From: an uncultured Actinomycetes bacterium
GTDB taxonomy: Bacteria > Actinomycetota > Actinomycetes > Nanopelagicales > Nanopelagicaceae
NCBI GenBank assembly: GCA_903846075.1
Contig: CAIMZW010000094.1
Coordinates: 1 to 44,219 of the forward strand
DNA length: 44,219 nt
Direction: 5' to 3'
Part shown: positions 33,565 to 42,416 of the stretch, piece by piece
How the letters are laid out: every line of letters starts with the position of its first letter
Numbering within the stretch: the first letter of the stretch is position 1
Notes under the pieces: generated by a model
Databases searched by the model: none
What the model saw: only the letters and a program-made list of their open reading frames with translations
What the model was told of the DNA's origin: nothing
Program-made: the position numbers and the translations under genes

Positions 33565-34122
33565 CTAGTGTTTTGGTTGAGATCGATTTCCGAGTTTCAA
33601 GATTTCGCCATTTCGCAGGTACCAGAGAGATCCATCACTTGACCTGATCGTTGTTATGCGAAGTCCAACAGACTCGACAACTCCTTTGATTTCCAGAGCC
33701 TCCACTTGGTCGCCAACGCCATATTGATCCTCAATCAGCATGAAAATACCGGCAAGAACATCTCGAACGATGGTCTGCGCACCTAACCCAAGAGCTACGC
33801 CAATGACACCAGCAGAGGCGATGAGTGGACCCAAATTAAGACCAAATTCGCTCAGAATCATGGTAGTTGCGATCAAAACGATGGCTGCATTCATGGCAGA
33901 GCGAAGAACTGTTCCCGCGGTCTTGGCGCGCTCGCGCTGGCGGTGCCCAGAGTGCTTTGGTCCTGGGACTAGGTCAGCCTCCGAGAGTCGGTTAATAGCC
34001 CGAGCGATGGCTCGAGAACCTAGGTTTCGTACTCCCAAGGCGATGGCAACGATGGCCAATATATGGAGAGGGGCGCCACTAAACCAGTCGTAGGCCGAGT
34101 GAAAGGAGAGATTTGTTTTCAT
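33565..34122 (-). CDS. Short MscS-family mechanosensitive channel
   Basis: Membrane protein of 185 aa with about three transmembrane segments. The pore helix GPLIASAGVIGVALGLGAQTIVRDVLAG is unmistakable for MscS, followed by the beta domain (EDQYGVGDQVEALEIKGVVESVGLRITTIRSSDG) and LRNGEILKLGNRS. E. coli MscS has 286 aa; here the C-terminal alpha/beta vestibule is missing and the chain ends right after the beta domain. It probably releases solutes on hypo-osmotic shock. It lies 10 bp upstream of the ABC ATPase gene, but the ATPase has its own -10-like element. Confidence 0.9.
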   Translation of the reverse strand: MKTNLSFHSAYDWFSGAPLHILAIVAIALGVRNLGSRAIARAINRLSEADLVPGPKHSGHRQRERAKTAGTVLRSAMNAAIVLIATTMILSEFGLNLGPLIASAGVIGVALGLGAQTIVRDVLAGIFMLIEDQYGVGDQVEALEIKGVVESVGLRITTIRSSDGSLWYLRNGEILKLGNRSQPKH

Positions 34123-34268
34123 ATTGGCTCTGACTTTATCGAATCCACTTCAATTTCATTCTTACGGCGCGGAAAATTAAGAGTGAAATACCGAGTTTTC
34201 GACCCTACGTAGGGCAAGATTTGTCCGACAGCTCGAGCCACGCGCTGCCAATCAAGGGAGCATTATCG

Positions 34269-34799
34269 GTGCCAAATACATTGGTCCTGAACGCCACCTA
34301 CGAGCCACTAGGTGTCGTTTCGGAAAGACGAGCACTCATCCTCGTGCTCAACCAGCGCGCCATAAGTATTGAAGATTCGGACACGATCTTGCATTACGCA
34401 GGCGGACAAGTAACTCTGCCTGCTGTCATAAGACTCGTGAAATTTGTCCGAATCCCTTATCGCCACTCTGTTCCACTTTCCAGGCGAGCAATATTTGCTC
34501 GTGATAGCAATCGTTGTGTTTATTGTTCGGCACCTGCCACCTCAATCGATCACGTGATTCCCCGTAGTCGCGGTGGCGGCCACAATTGGGAAAATGTTGT
34601 CTCTGCTTGCCACAAATGCAACCACCTGAAAGCCGATAAATCTTTGAAGGAGATGGGTTGGCGGTTAAGAACTTTGCCAAGAGAGCCAGTTGGTGCGGCT
34701 TGGCGGATTCTTGGGACTGGTCGACCTGATGCCAGATGGATGGCGTATTTGCAGGGCTTTGGCAGCGATACTTATCTGCCATCAAGTGCGATTGCCTAG
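34269..34799 (+). CDS. HNH endonuclease family protein
   Basis: Protein of 176 aa with the conserved actinobacterial N-terminus TLVLNATYEPLGVVSERRA and a zinc-type HNH module (CVYCSAPATSIDHVIPRSRG, then GHNWENVVSACHKCNHLKAD). The two CxxC pairs sit at about residues 84-87 and 114-117. This family is widespread and single-copy in Actinobacteria; its cellular role is not established. GTG 34269 is preferred because AAGGGAG lies 8 nt upstream; an in-frame TTG at 34221 is the alternative. There is no partner suggesting restriction or phage function. Confidence 0.87.
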   Translation: MPNTLVLNATYEPLGVVSERRALILVLNQRAISIEDSDTILHYAGGQVTLPAVIRLVKFVRIPYRHSVPLSRRAIFARDSNRCVYCSAPATSIDHVIPRSRGGGHNWENVVSACHKCNHLKADKSLKEMGWRLRTLPREPVGAAWRILGTGRPDARWMAYLQGFGSDTYLPSSAIA

Positions 34800-34852
34800 G
34801 ACCACACACCTACGTGCAAAATGCCTAGTTCGCGTGGCTTAGACTTGTACAC

Positions 34853-35056
34853 ATGTTGTTACACACTTTGATTTCGCACCTCCATCAGGCTGCGCAAGAA
34901 GATGGTTCACTGCCTGGAAAAGGTCTATCGGCAATTCAGACCGCGCTGATCTACTTTGCAGCGCCAATCGGTCTTTTTGCAGCTATCGCCGGTATTGCCT
35001 ACTCACTAACGGGTGAGAAGAAAAAAACAAGCTCCGCGATAACGCACATCGAATAG
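34853..35056 (+). CDS. Small single-span membrane protein
   Basis: A 67-aa protein with one long hydrophobic helix (about residues 26-52, IQTALIYFAAPIGLFAAIAGIAYSL) and a basic tail (GEKKKTSS). The N-terminal part is amphipathic and predicted to lie outside. TAGACT (34840-34845) ends 7 nt before the ATG without a Shine-Dalgarno, so it is likely leaderless. It resembles small membrane proteins conserved in Actinobacteria, but I cannot name a family. Confidence 0.7.
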   Translation: MLLHTLISHLHQAAQEDGSLPGKGLSAIQTALIYFAAPIGLFAAIAGIAYSLTGEKKKTSSAITHIE

Positions 35057-35058
35057 TT

Positions 35059-37596
35059 CTATTCGTCGCACTCCTGCGCGGCGATATCTCGAATCAAAGC
35101 GTCTCTTGCTTCTGACACATCTCGAACCAAGCCAGACGGGGCATCGTGATTGCCAGCAAGCCAGGCTTCAGTTTTATCGAGAGTCAACTTGTTATTGAGA
35201 AATCTAGGGAACATTCCCGTGGCAAAACTATCTCCCACGTCATAGGTATTTCGATCCCAGAATTCACGAAGCTGCGCGAAATATTTGTCAACATATTTTT
35301 CCGATAGGTGACGCTGGCTGCTTCGGTGAAATCCGAGCACCTTCGCTTCTCGAAAAGCGATCGTTAGATCATTAGAGAGAATCTCATTCCACGTTTGGCT
35401 CTTTGCGCTATCTGTAGGGAAGGCGGCGAGGCAGGTCGCATATTCAATTTGCCCATCAAGTGTCGGATCGTTAGCCAATTCTGCGTCGAGTTCAGTTTTT
35501 GTGAAATGGCCGTGTTCGGTGAGAGCACGAGCAAAAGCCCAACGTAGATTGGAATCCACAGTCAGCCCAGCAAGCCCAGAATTGAGAAACTCTCTAACTC
35601 TACGAGCCTGAACATCGGTCACGATATGTTCGGCAAAGGCACGGGCAAAAAGTAATTGGCAATCGCTGCCTGGCTCGGAGGAATTCAATATTCGCTCAAA
35701 GACTTCGGCAGTCTCAAAACGAAGCGCATCTCGGTGAGAGGGGTGGGCGTAGTTTTCGATAGCTATAGCGATCTGCCTGAGAACAATGGAGATGACATCG
35801 CTGTCGCGTTCGGATTCCAAGGCTGCAAGGGAGGCTGTGACAAAGTCTCTAGCCGGTAGTTCAGCGTCGCGAGTCATGTCCCAAAGCGCACTCCAACTTA
35901 GAGTTCGAGCGAGTGGATTCTCAATCGATCCGAGATGTTTCTTCAAGAGTTCAATAGATCGCGGATCGAATCGAATCTTTGCGAATGTGAGGTCGCCATC
36001 ATTGAGTAGAAGTAAGTCTGCGACCTTTTCGCCGGAGAGTTCCGGAATGTAAGTGCGCTCGCCAGTCACCGTCGTAGAAATCGAAGAGCGCAACTTTAGC
36101 TTTCCGTTTTCTAAGTCATAGAGCCCAATTCCCAATTTGTGCGGCCGCAATTCAGAAGAGCCCTCAGGAATGATGGGCACTTCTTGTACAACGCTAACCA
36201 AAGAGTAATTTCCATCTTCAACCACGATATTGGGTCTCAAAGTATTTACTCCGGCTGTTTGCAGCCACGACTTTGCCCATTCCTTTAACGAGATTCCACT
36301 GGAGATCTCGAGTTCAGTGAGTAGATCTTGCAAAGTGGTGTTCTGCCAAGCGTACTTCTTGAAATAACTCTGAATTGCAGCGATGAACTTCTCTTCTCCG
36401 ATGAAGGCAAATAATTGCTTTAAGACTGAAGCACCTTTCGCGTACGAGATGCCGTCGAAATTGGAGTTAGCGGTATCAAGATCTTTTGCAAAGGTAACCA
36501 CAGGATGAGTTGAAGTGAGTTGATCGGCTCGGTAACCCCAATTTTTGATGTCGCTGTTAAAGGCGACCCAACTATTTTCGAACCGAGTGCTCTCGTGAAG
36601 AGCGTGATAGGAAACCCATTCGGCAAATGATTCATTAAGCCACACGTCATCCCACCACTTCATGGTGACGAGATCTCCAAACCACATATGAGCCATTTCA
36701 TGGAGAATCGTGCTGGTGCGCCAGGAGTACTCCCGATCGGTGACCTTGCTGCGGAAGACGAATCGATCCTCTCGAAAAGTTACAGCTCCAGGGTTTTCCA
36801 TAGCGCCCCAGTTGTAGTCAACGACCGCAATTTGATCATATTTTTCAAAGGGATATGCCAAACCAAAGACATTTTCAAAGTAGGCAAAACCGTTCTTGGT
36901 TGCTTCAAAAATATTCTCCGCATCTAAGAACTGCGCCAAAGTCTTGCGAATATATATTCCCAAGGGAACAACCTTTGTGCCTACATATTCGTCCGTCACC
37001 TTGAAATATGGTCCGGCGATAAGCGCATAGATGTAACTAGAAATTGGTGGTGTTGGGCGAAAGCGCCATTCGGATTTTCCGTCTTGCAGATCAAGCTTTT
37101 GGTCCACTGGGCTGTTGGAGAGGACCTCCCAATTTGATTGAGCAATGACTGAAAGTTCTAAGCTTGCCTTTAGATCGGGTTGATCAAAGCAAGGGAAAAT
37201 CATTCGGGCGTAGGCAGTGGCTGCTTGTGAGTAAAGGTAAACCTCTTGGTCGACTGGATCGATCGATTTCTGAAGTCCTTCGCCACTCTTGGCATAAAAA
37301 TTCTCAACTTCGAGGGTGAGAACATTCTCCAATTCCAGTTCATTGAGCCAGATAGTCACGCCGTCATAATTGGAAACGTCCAAGGGCTTTCCGTTAAGCG
37401 CGGCTGAGATAACTCGCTTTCCCACCGAGTCGATGAAAGTTGAATAACCAACCTGATCGCAGGTGAAATGGATGGCCGAGGAAACCATGAAGGTTTCCGC
37501 GCCAGAGGTTGTATCTATCGATACAACGTAACGAGAAACCTTGAGGTGTTCGGATCTTTCAAATGCTTCATCTCGCGTGAGATTTAAACCGGGCAC
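35059..37596 (-). CDS. pepN: Aminopeptidase N, M1 family (copy 1)
   Basis: Zinc aminopeptidase of 845 aa that removes N-terminal residues from peptides, cytoplasmic (no signal peptide). It has the GAMEN exopeptidase motif (YNWGAMENPGAVTF), the zinc site HEMAHMWFGD with the second Glu in LNESFAEW (about residues 297-325), the catalytic Tyr region and a long helical C-terminal ERAP1-like domain. The start is GTG with AAGGAG 5 nt upstream. It lies 14 bp downstream of a full-length paralogue with the same N-terminus (MPGLNLTR), so the pair arose by tandem duplication. All catalytic residues are kept. Confidence 0.95.
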   Translation of the reverse strand: MPGLNLTRDEAFERSEHLKVSRYVVSIDTTSGAETFMVSSAIHFTCDQVGYSTFIDSVGKRVISAALNGKPLDVSNYDGVTIWLNELELENVLTLEVENFYAKSGEGLQKSIDPVDQEVYLYSQAATAYARMIFPCFDQPDLKASLELSVIAQSNWEVLSNSPVDQKLDLQDGKSEWRFRPTPPISSYIYALIAGPYFKVTDEYVGTKVVPLGIYIRKTLAQFLDAENIFEATKNGFAYFENVFGLAYPFEKYDQIAVVDYNWGAMENPGAVTFREDRFVFRSKVTDREYSWRTSTILHEMAHMWFGDLVTMKWWDDVWLNESFAEWVSYHALHESTRFENSWVAFNSDIKNWGYRADQLTSTHPVVTFAKDLDTANSNFDGISYAKGASVLKQLFAFIGEEKFIAAIQSYFKKYAWQNTTLQDLLTELEISSGISLKEWAKSWLQTAGVNTLRPNIVVEDGNYSLVSVVQEVPIIPEGSSELRPHKLGIGLYDLENGKLKLRSSISTTVTGERTYIPELSGEKVADLLLLNDGDLTFAKIRFDPRSIELLKKHLGSIENPLARTLSWSALWDMTRDAELPARDFVTASLAALESERDSDVISIVLRQIAIAIENYAHPSHRDALRFETAEVFERILNSSEPGSDCQLLFARAFAEHIVTDVQARRVREFLNSGLAGLTVDSNLRWAFARALTEHGHFTKTELDAELANDPTLDGQIEYATCLAAFPTDSAKSQTWNEILSNDLTIAFREAKVLGFHRSSQRHLSEKYVDKYFAQLREFWDRNTYDVGDSFATGMFPRFLNNKLTLDKTEAWLAGNHDAPSGLVRDVSEARDALIRDIAAQECDE

Positions 37597-37610
37597 TATT
37601 TCTCCTTGAG

Positions 37611-40151
37611 TTATGCGTCCTTGGCCTGTGCCTTAAGTGCGAGTTTGAGTTCATCGAGACCATCTACGACAAGTCGTCGAAGGGTGGCATGGGCATCCTT
37701 GCCAACACCATCTAGCCAAGCGTTTGTCTTAGCAAAGGTGCTTTGGTTGACAAAGCGAGCCGGATAAAGGAGTTGTACGAATCGGCGTGAAATTTCGTAG
37801 GAATCTTTATCCCACACCGCAAGCAAGGCATCAAAATATTTATCGACGTATGGTTCGAGGAGTTCCAACTGGGTTGGTCGAGAGAATCCGCCAAGAATCG
37901 AAGAGCGCATCGAAGTACTCAGATCCTCATTAAGTAGGCGATTCCACGTGATTTCTTTATCAGTAGCGGTGGGCAGAGCCGCAACCGCATAGGCATATTT
38001 GACCTGGCCTTCAAAGGTGTTGTCCTTTTCGAGTTCTTGATCGAGTTCCTCGCGGAGCATCAAGCCTCGTTCGACCAAAGAACCAATAAAGTGCCAACGG
38101 AGATCGGAGTCAACCACAATTCCGCTGAGTGATCCGCCCATCAGATCTCTTACTCGCGCCTTCTGAGCAGCAGAATGAGCAGTATTCGCCATCCATTGTG
38201 AGTAGAGAAGTTGGAAGTCACTTCCTGGTGTGGCTCGGTCCATCAGAGTTTCGAATCCATCCGCAATCCGAGCGATATTGGAATCCTTATGCGATGGGTG
38301 CGAATAGTTGAAGGCTGCAGTCCCCAATTGCCCCACAACTCGGGTTGCGATAGTGATATCCGATTCGGCGGCTAGTCCAGAAAGTGCCATCGTGATGAAA
38401 TCTGTTGCTGATAATTCAGCATCTCGCAACATATCCCAAGCGGCGCTCCAGCAAAGAACGCGAGCAAGCGGATCGGTGATTTTGCCTAAGTGACTCTTCA
38501 GAGTTTCGATGGAATGGGAATCGAAGCGAATCTTTGCGTAGGTCATGTCGTTATCGTTGATGAGCAGCAAGTCAGCGACCTTCTGCCCTGCTAATTCACT
38601 GACTTCAGTTTTTGCTCCAGCGACATCAAGTTCAGCGGAAACTCGACGGACAAGGGCATCGCCTTGAAGATCGTAAAGTCCAACGGCAAGTCGATGGGGG
38701 CGAAGCTCCTTCGATCCTTCGGGGAAAACTGGAACTTCTTGCAAAATATTGATTGATTTATAGACTCCATCAACAATTTCAAGTTCAGGGCGAAGAGTGT
38801 TGACGCCTGCAGTCTTTAACCAGGTATCTGCCCAGGGTGCCAGGTCGCGACCACTCGTATGTTCAAGTTCTACGAGCAAATCTGAAAGCGTTGTATTTTT
38901 CCACGCATATTTCGCAAAGTAGGTTTGCAGTCCGGCGATGAAATTTTCTCGACCGACATAATTGGCAAGCAGTTGAAGTACTGACGCGCCTTTTGCGTAA
39001 CTAATGCCATCAAAGTTTGCCGCGACGGTCTTGAGATCCACCATGTCGGTAACGATTGGGTGGGTGGAGTTACGTTGATCTTCGCGGTAACCCCAATTCT
39101 TACGTTCGGTATTGAAGGTGACCCAGGAGTTCGTAAATCGAGTTCCTTCAGAAACGCCGAAGTAGGAGCTCCATTCTGCAAAGGATTCATTGAGCCACAA
39201 GTCATCCCACCACTTCATGGTGACCATATCGCCGAACCACATGTGAGCCATCTCGTGGAAAATGACATTCGCACGCCAGGCATAACTTTGGTCTGTCACT
39301 TTGCTTCGGAAGATGAAGGAGTACTCGGCGTAAGTCACCGCTCCAGCGTTCTCCATCGCTCCGGCATTGAAATCGACTACGGCAATTTGGTCATATTTGT
39401 CGAACGGATAGACCAAATTCATGACTCGTTCGAAAAATGCAAAACCCTGTTTTGTCAGTAGGAAGATATCGTCAGGATCGGCAAATTCAGCCAGTGACTT
39501 GCGAACAAAAAGTCCAAGTGGAATTACCTTCTTGCCTACGTATTCGTCAGTAAATTTGTGATACGGACCAGCAATCAAGGCATCAAGATATGTTGGGATT
39601 CTCGGAGTTGTAGTGAATTGCCAGAGAGATTTGCTGTCAGGCAGCGCAGTTTTCGAAGCAACTGGATTGTTAGAAATAATCTCCCAGTGATCTGGAGCAG
39701 TGACAGTCAATGTGAAGGTCGCTTTTAAATCAGGTTGATCAAAGCACGCGAACATTCGTCGAATATCAGCGATTTCACCTTGAGAGTAGAGATAGACCTC
39801 GTTATCGGCTGGGTCGACGGACCGCTGAAGACCTTCACCTGTTTTGGAGTAGATCGCCTCAAGTTCAATCACAAGTTCGTTCTCACGAGCCAAATCGGTG
39901 AGGAAAATACTTTCACCATCAAAATTGGAGGTGTCGACGGCCTGCCCATTGAGTGTTGCGGAGATGACGGATCGGCCAACCGCATCGATGAACGTTGAAT
40001 ATCCCTCGGTGTCGCACGAAAACTTTATTTCAGACTTTGAGTAGAAAGTCTCGTCGTTCGTCGTGAGATCGAGAGTCACGTCATAACTGGAAATATGGAG
40101 GTGGGCAGCGCGTTCGATTGCCTCTGCGCGAGTGAGATTTAGACCAGGCAC
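37611..40151 (-). CDS. pepN: Aminopeptidase N, M1 family (copy 2)
   Basis: Zinc aminopeptidase of 846 aa, collinear with the downstream copy and, by eye, somewhat more than half identical to it. Catalytic motifs are intact: VDFNAGAMENAGAVTY, HEMAHMWFGDMVTMKWW and LNESFAEW. The start is GTG, with AGGAG 6 nt upstream. It is the promoter-proximal gene of the pair, divergent from trmB. Differences concentrate in the beta-sandwich N-domain and the C-terminal helical domain, where specificity is often set. Confidence 0.95.
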   Translation of the reverse strand: MPGLNLTRAEAIERAAHLHISSYDVTLDLTTNDETFYSKSEIKFSCDTEGYSTFIDAVGRSVISATLNGQAVDTSNFDGESIFLTDLARENELVIELEAIYSKTGEGLQRSVDPADNEVYLYSQGEIADIRRMFACFDQPDLKATFTLTVTAPDHWEIISNNPVASKTALPDSKSLWQFTTTPRIPTYLDALIAGPYHKFTDEYVGKKVIPLGLFVRKSLAEFADPDDIFLLTKQGFAFFERVMNLVYPFDKYDQIAVVDFNAGAMENAGAVTYAEYSFIFRSKVTDQSYAWRANVIFHEMAHMWFGDMVTMKWWDDLWLNESFAEWSSYFGVSEGTRFTNSWVTFNTERKNWGYREDQRNSTHPIVTDMVDLKTVAANFDGISYAKGASVLQLLANYVGRENFIAGLQTYFAKYAWKNTTLSDLLVELEHTSGRDLAPWADTWLKTAGVNTLRPELEIVDGVYKSINILQEVPVFPEGSKELRPHRLAVGLYDLQGDALVRRVSAELDVAGAKTEVSELAGQKVADLLLINDNDMTYAKIRFDSHSIETLKSHLGKITDPLARVLCWSAAWDMLRDAELSATDFITMALSGLAAESDITIATRVVGQLGTAAFNYSHPSHKDSNIARIADGFETLMDRATPGSDFQLLYSQWMANTAHSAAQKARVRDLMGGSLSGIVVDSDLRWHFIGSLVERGLMLREELDQELEKDNTFEGQVKYAYAVAALPTATDKEITWNRLLNEDLSTSMRSSILGGFSRPTQLELLEPYVDKYFDALLAVWDKDSYEISRRFVQLLYPARFVNQSTFAKTNAWLDGVGKDAHATLRRLVVDGLDELKLALKAQAKDA

Positions 40152-40223
40152 TTGGAACTCCTAGAGATAGTCATATGTATAGTCTTAAACCCTATCGAAA
40201 ATGAGAGCGAAGGTTTACTCCAA

Positions 40224-40895
40224 ATGGAACGCCCAGCCAATAGGTCCTACAAACTCCGTGGGACTCGGATCACGCAGGCTCAGGCGGTTGCGACCGAGAA
40301 ATATTGGGAGATTTATGGAATTCCGGTTGATGGAATTGAAAATCCAGAACCCATCGTTCCCATTGAGCACTTTCCTGATTCCCAGCAAGTGATTATGGAA
40401 ATTGGAACTGGAATGGGGGAGGCGACTGCCCTAATTGCCCAGCAATTTCCCGAAATCGGTTTCTTTGCCGTCGAATTGCATCGTCCCGGGATCGGTGCCC
40501 TACTGGCTCGAATCGCCGAGGCGGAATTGAAAAATATTCGAATCATCAACGACGATGCTCGAGTGGTTCTTCGCTATCTAGTTCCCGATGAATCAATCGA
40601 TGCTTTTCATCTTTACTTCCCAGACCCGTGGCCAAAGCATAAGCATGCCAAACGCCGAATCGTTCAGCCAGATTTTCTTGAATTAATTGCTAGAAAACTT
40701 AAACCAAATGGCTACATCCATGTTGCCACCGATTGGGAGCCTTATGCTCGGTGGACAGAACAGAAATTCGCAGAGGTTGGATTATTTCAAGGCGGCGAAA
40801 TTTCTAAGCCCGAATTTCGTCCCTTAACGAAATTTGAAGGGCAAGGACTACGTAAAGGCCATCGAGTAACCGATTTAAAATATTTTAAGAATTAA
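40224..40895 (+). CDS. trmB: tRNA (guanine-N7-)-methyltransferase
   Basis: SAM-dependent enzyme of 223 aa that makes m7G46 in tRNA variable loops. Motifs are MEIGTGMGEAT (SAM loop), FAVELHRPG, DAFHLYFPDPWPKHKHAKRR, diagnostic for TrmB, and VATDWEPYA. I chose ATG 40224 (MERPANRSYKLRG) as the family N-terminus; the frame is open to 40152 with unconserved sequence. The stop overlaps the rpiB stop in a shared TTAA. Confidence 0.94.
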   Translation: MERPANRSYKLRGTRITQAQAVATEKYWEIYGIPVDGIENPEPIVPIEHFPDSQQVIMEIGTGMGEATALIAQQFPEIGFFAVELHRPGIGALLARIAEAELKNIRIINDDARVVLRYLVPDESIDAFHLYFPDPWPKHKHAKRRIVQPDFLELIARKLKPNGYIHVATDWEPYARWTEQKFAEVGLFQGGEISKPEFRPLTKFEGQGLRKGHRVTDLKYFKN

Positions 40896-41347
40896 AGTGA
40901 ACCGTTCTTCTCATATTCTGCAATCAAATTAATTCGTCGGATATGGCGTTCATCTCCAGGGAATGGCGTACTTAAGAACGCATCGACAAGTTGAAGACAA
41001 AACTCTTCGGAGTGCATTCTTCCGCCAATGGAAATGACATTGGCATTGTTGTGTTCACGTGCCAATTTAGCGATTTCAATACTCCAAACCAGAGCTGCTC
41101 GAACTCCTTCGACTTTATTAGCTGCGATTTGCTCGCCATTTCCAGAGCCACCCAAAACAATGCCGAACGAATCCGGATCTTTGGCAACGGCTTCCGCGGC
41201 AGGAATACAAAAGACGGGGTAGTCATCAAGTGGGTCGTAGGTGTGTGGACCGTGGTCGGTTACCTGGTGTCCGATCGCTTCCAAATGTTTGATAATGACA
41301 TTCTTAAATTCCAAGCCGGCGTGATCGCTTCCAATATGTATTTTCAC
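40892..41347 (-). CDS. rpiB: Ribose-5-phosphate isomerase B
   Basis: Enzyme of 151 aa interconverting ribose-5-phosphate and ribulose-5-phosphate in the pentose phosphate pathway. MKIHIGSDHAGLEFK and the active-site loop GIVLGGSGNGEQIAANKV are of the actinobacterial type, in which a Glu replaces the usual catalytic Cys. The start is GTG with GATACT 6 nt upstream (plus-strand 41354-41359) and no Shine-Dalgarno, so it is likely leaderless. The upstream secreted-protein gene is cut off by a terminator. Confidence 0.94.
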   Translation of the reverse strand: MKIHIGSDHAGLEFKNVIIKHLEAIGHQVTDHGPHTYDPLDDYPVFCIPAAEAVAKDPDSFGIVLGGSGNGEQIAANKVEGVRAALVWSIEIAKLAREHNNANVISIGGRMHSEEFCLQLVDAFLSTPFPGDERHIRRINLIAEYEKNGSL

Positions 41348-41370
41348 GGGGCAAGTATCGCAAATAAAAG

Positions 41371-41404
41371 AAGAACCCCCGCCTATTGGTCGGCGAGGGT
41401 TCTT
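41371..41404 (-). terminator. Intrinsic terminator of the secreted Ala-rich protein gene
   Basis: A 13-bp stem (AAGAACCCCCGCC against GGCGAGGGTTCTT, one mismatch) encloses an 8-nt loop. On the minus strand it is followed by CTTTTATTT. It lies 16 bp after the stop of the 41420 gene and before rpiB. It is the only strong terminator hairpin I found in the window. Confidence 0.9.
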
Positions 41405-41419
41405 TTCTTTAAGTGCGAA

Positions 41420-42079
41420 TTAAGCGTGAATGCTTGGCGTCGGAGTCGCACCAGTTTTAGGTGCCAACTTCTTGCCAGTTCCACCAATTGGACCACCATC
41501 ACGTCCACCGTCATGGCCTCGACCAGGTCCGCGCAAAGAGTTAACCTCGGCAGTTACCTGAGCCGTCAACCCTGCTTTGCGGGTTGTTGCCTGTGCGGCA
41601 GTGATCTGCTTTGCAGTTACTGCGGCATCAATATTTGCTGATTCAAATGCAACCAACGCAGAGATGAGTGCAGCAGTTTTAGTTGGGTCAATTTGAGCTA
41701 ATGTTTTTCCGGCCTTGATATCTGCTGCAAGTGTTGCAGCGTCAATACCGAGAGCTTTCAGAATGACTGCATCTCGTGCTGCTTGAGTTCCGCCGAATCC
41801 AGGTCCCATTCCGTGAGGACCATCGCCATCAGGCATTCCCATTTTAGGTGCAGCGGCTGCCGCGGCCTGTAAAGCAGCAACAATCGCATCCGATTGAGCT
41901 TGAGTAATAGTGCCCTTGGTTACCAAACCAGCAAGCACTGAAGTGAGTTGATTCTGGATCATTCCTGGTGCGCCAATCATTGGCTTTGCGCCTGTATTCG
42001 TATCGGCTACTGCGACTGACACAGTTCCGAGGGTCAATGCGGCAGCCAAACCAAGTGCGGCAATCTTGTTCTTCTTCAT
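41420..42079 (-). CDS. Secreted Ala-rich protein of unknown function
   Basis: A 219-aa protein with a clear signal peptide (MKKNKIAALGLAAALTLGTVSVAVA, cleavage near residue 26). The mature part has helical, Ala/Gln-rich segments (LTSVLAGLVTKGTITQAQSDAI; ALGIDAATLAADIKAGKTLAQI) that recall repeats in other Gram-positive secreted proteins, then a Gly/Arg/Asp-rich stretch (GPGRGHDGGRDGGPIGG) and a Thr/Pro tail. There is no LPXTG and no lipobox. GAAGGAG lies 5-6 nt upstream of the ATG and a strong terminator follows. It is divergent from the collagen-like gene. Confidence 0.85.
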   Translation of the reverse strand: MKKNKIAALGLAAALTLGTVSVAVADTNTGAKPMIGAPGMIQNQLTSVLAGLVTKGTITQAQSDAIVAALQAAAAAAPKMGMPDGDGPHGMGPGFGGTQAARDAVILKALGIDAATLAADIKAGKTLAQIDPTKTAALISALVAFESANIDAAVTAKQITAAQATTRKAGLTAQVTAEVNSLRGPGRGHDGGRDGGPIGGTGKKLAPKTGATPTPSIHA

Positions 42080-42416
42080 CGTGCTCCTTCAAGTAGTTAC
42101 TGGAATCTTACGTCCCAGCTAATTCGGTTATATCTAGATGCCCTCACATCTGGATATCCGTAGATAACATCATTTTTCTGTGGAGGAGTGCCATTAAGGC
42201 TGAGAGCGCGGTGAGAGTTTTTACGAGGGACTTGAACTGTCAAAAGCCATAAAAAACTAAGTTTTCTCCACTTTTTTAAAAAACTGAAGAGTTATATCGG
42301 TCATAGAAATTGTGAGAATTATCCATATCTGGCGCTCTTTTAACGCGTGTTGACTAGTGGAAAAATTCTCGCGAAACGCTCAAATTAGAGCACTAGTAGC
42401 CCGGACGGGGGCACCC
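42080..42416. promoter_or_regulatory. Divergent 337-bp region between two exported-protein genes
   Basis: No gene is seen here. On the minus side it holds the Shine-Dalgarno of the 42079 start and an inverted repeat AGATG-N6-CATCT (near 42135-42150). On the plus side TTGACT (42350-42355) may be a -35 for the collagen-like gene, but I find no good -10. The middle is AT-rich (42250-42285, AAAAAACT repeats) and could be bent or open easily. Confidence 0.5.

Noticed and set aside
34221-34268. TTG start at 34221 for the HNH gene
   Set aside because: GTG 34269 has a better placed Shine-Dalgarno and begins exactly at the conserved N-terminus.
35059-40151. Tandem pepN copies as an assembly duplication
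   Set aside because: The two copies differ at many positions in both DNA and protein, so they are real paralogues.
42241-42300. AT-rich inverted repeat as a terminator
   Set aside because: The stem is only A-T pairs without a GC core, and it lies upstream of both divergent genes.
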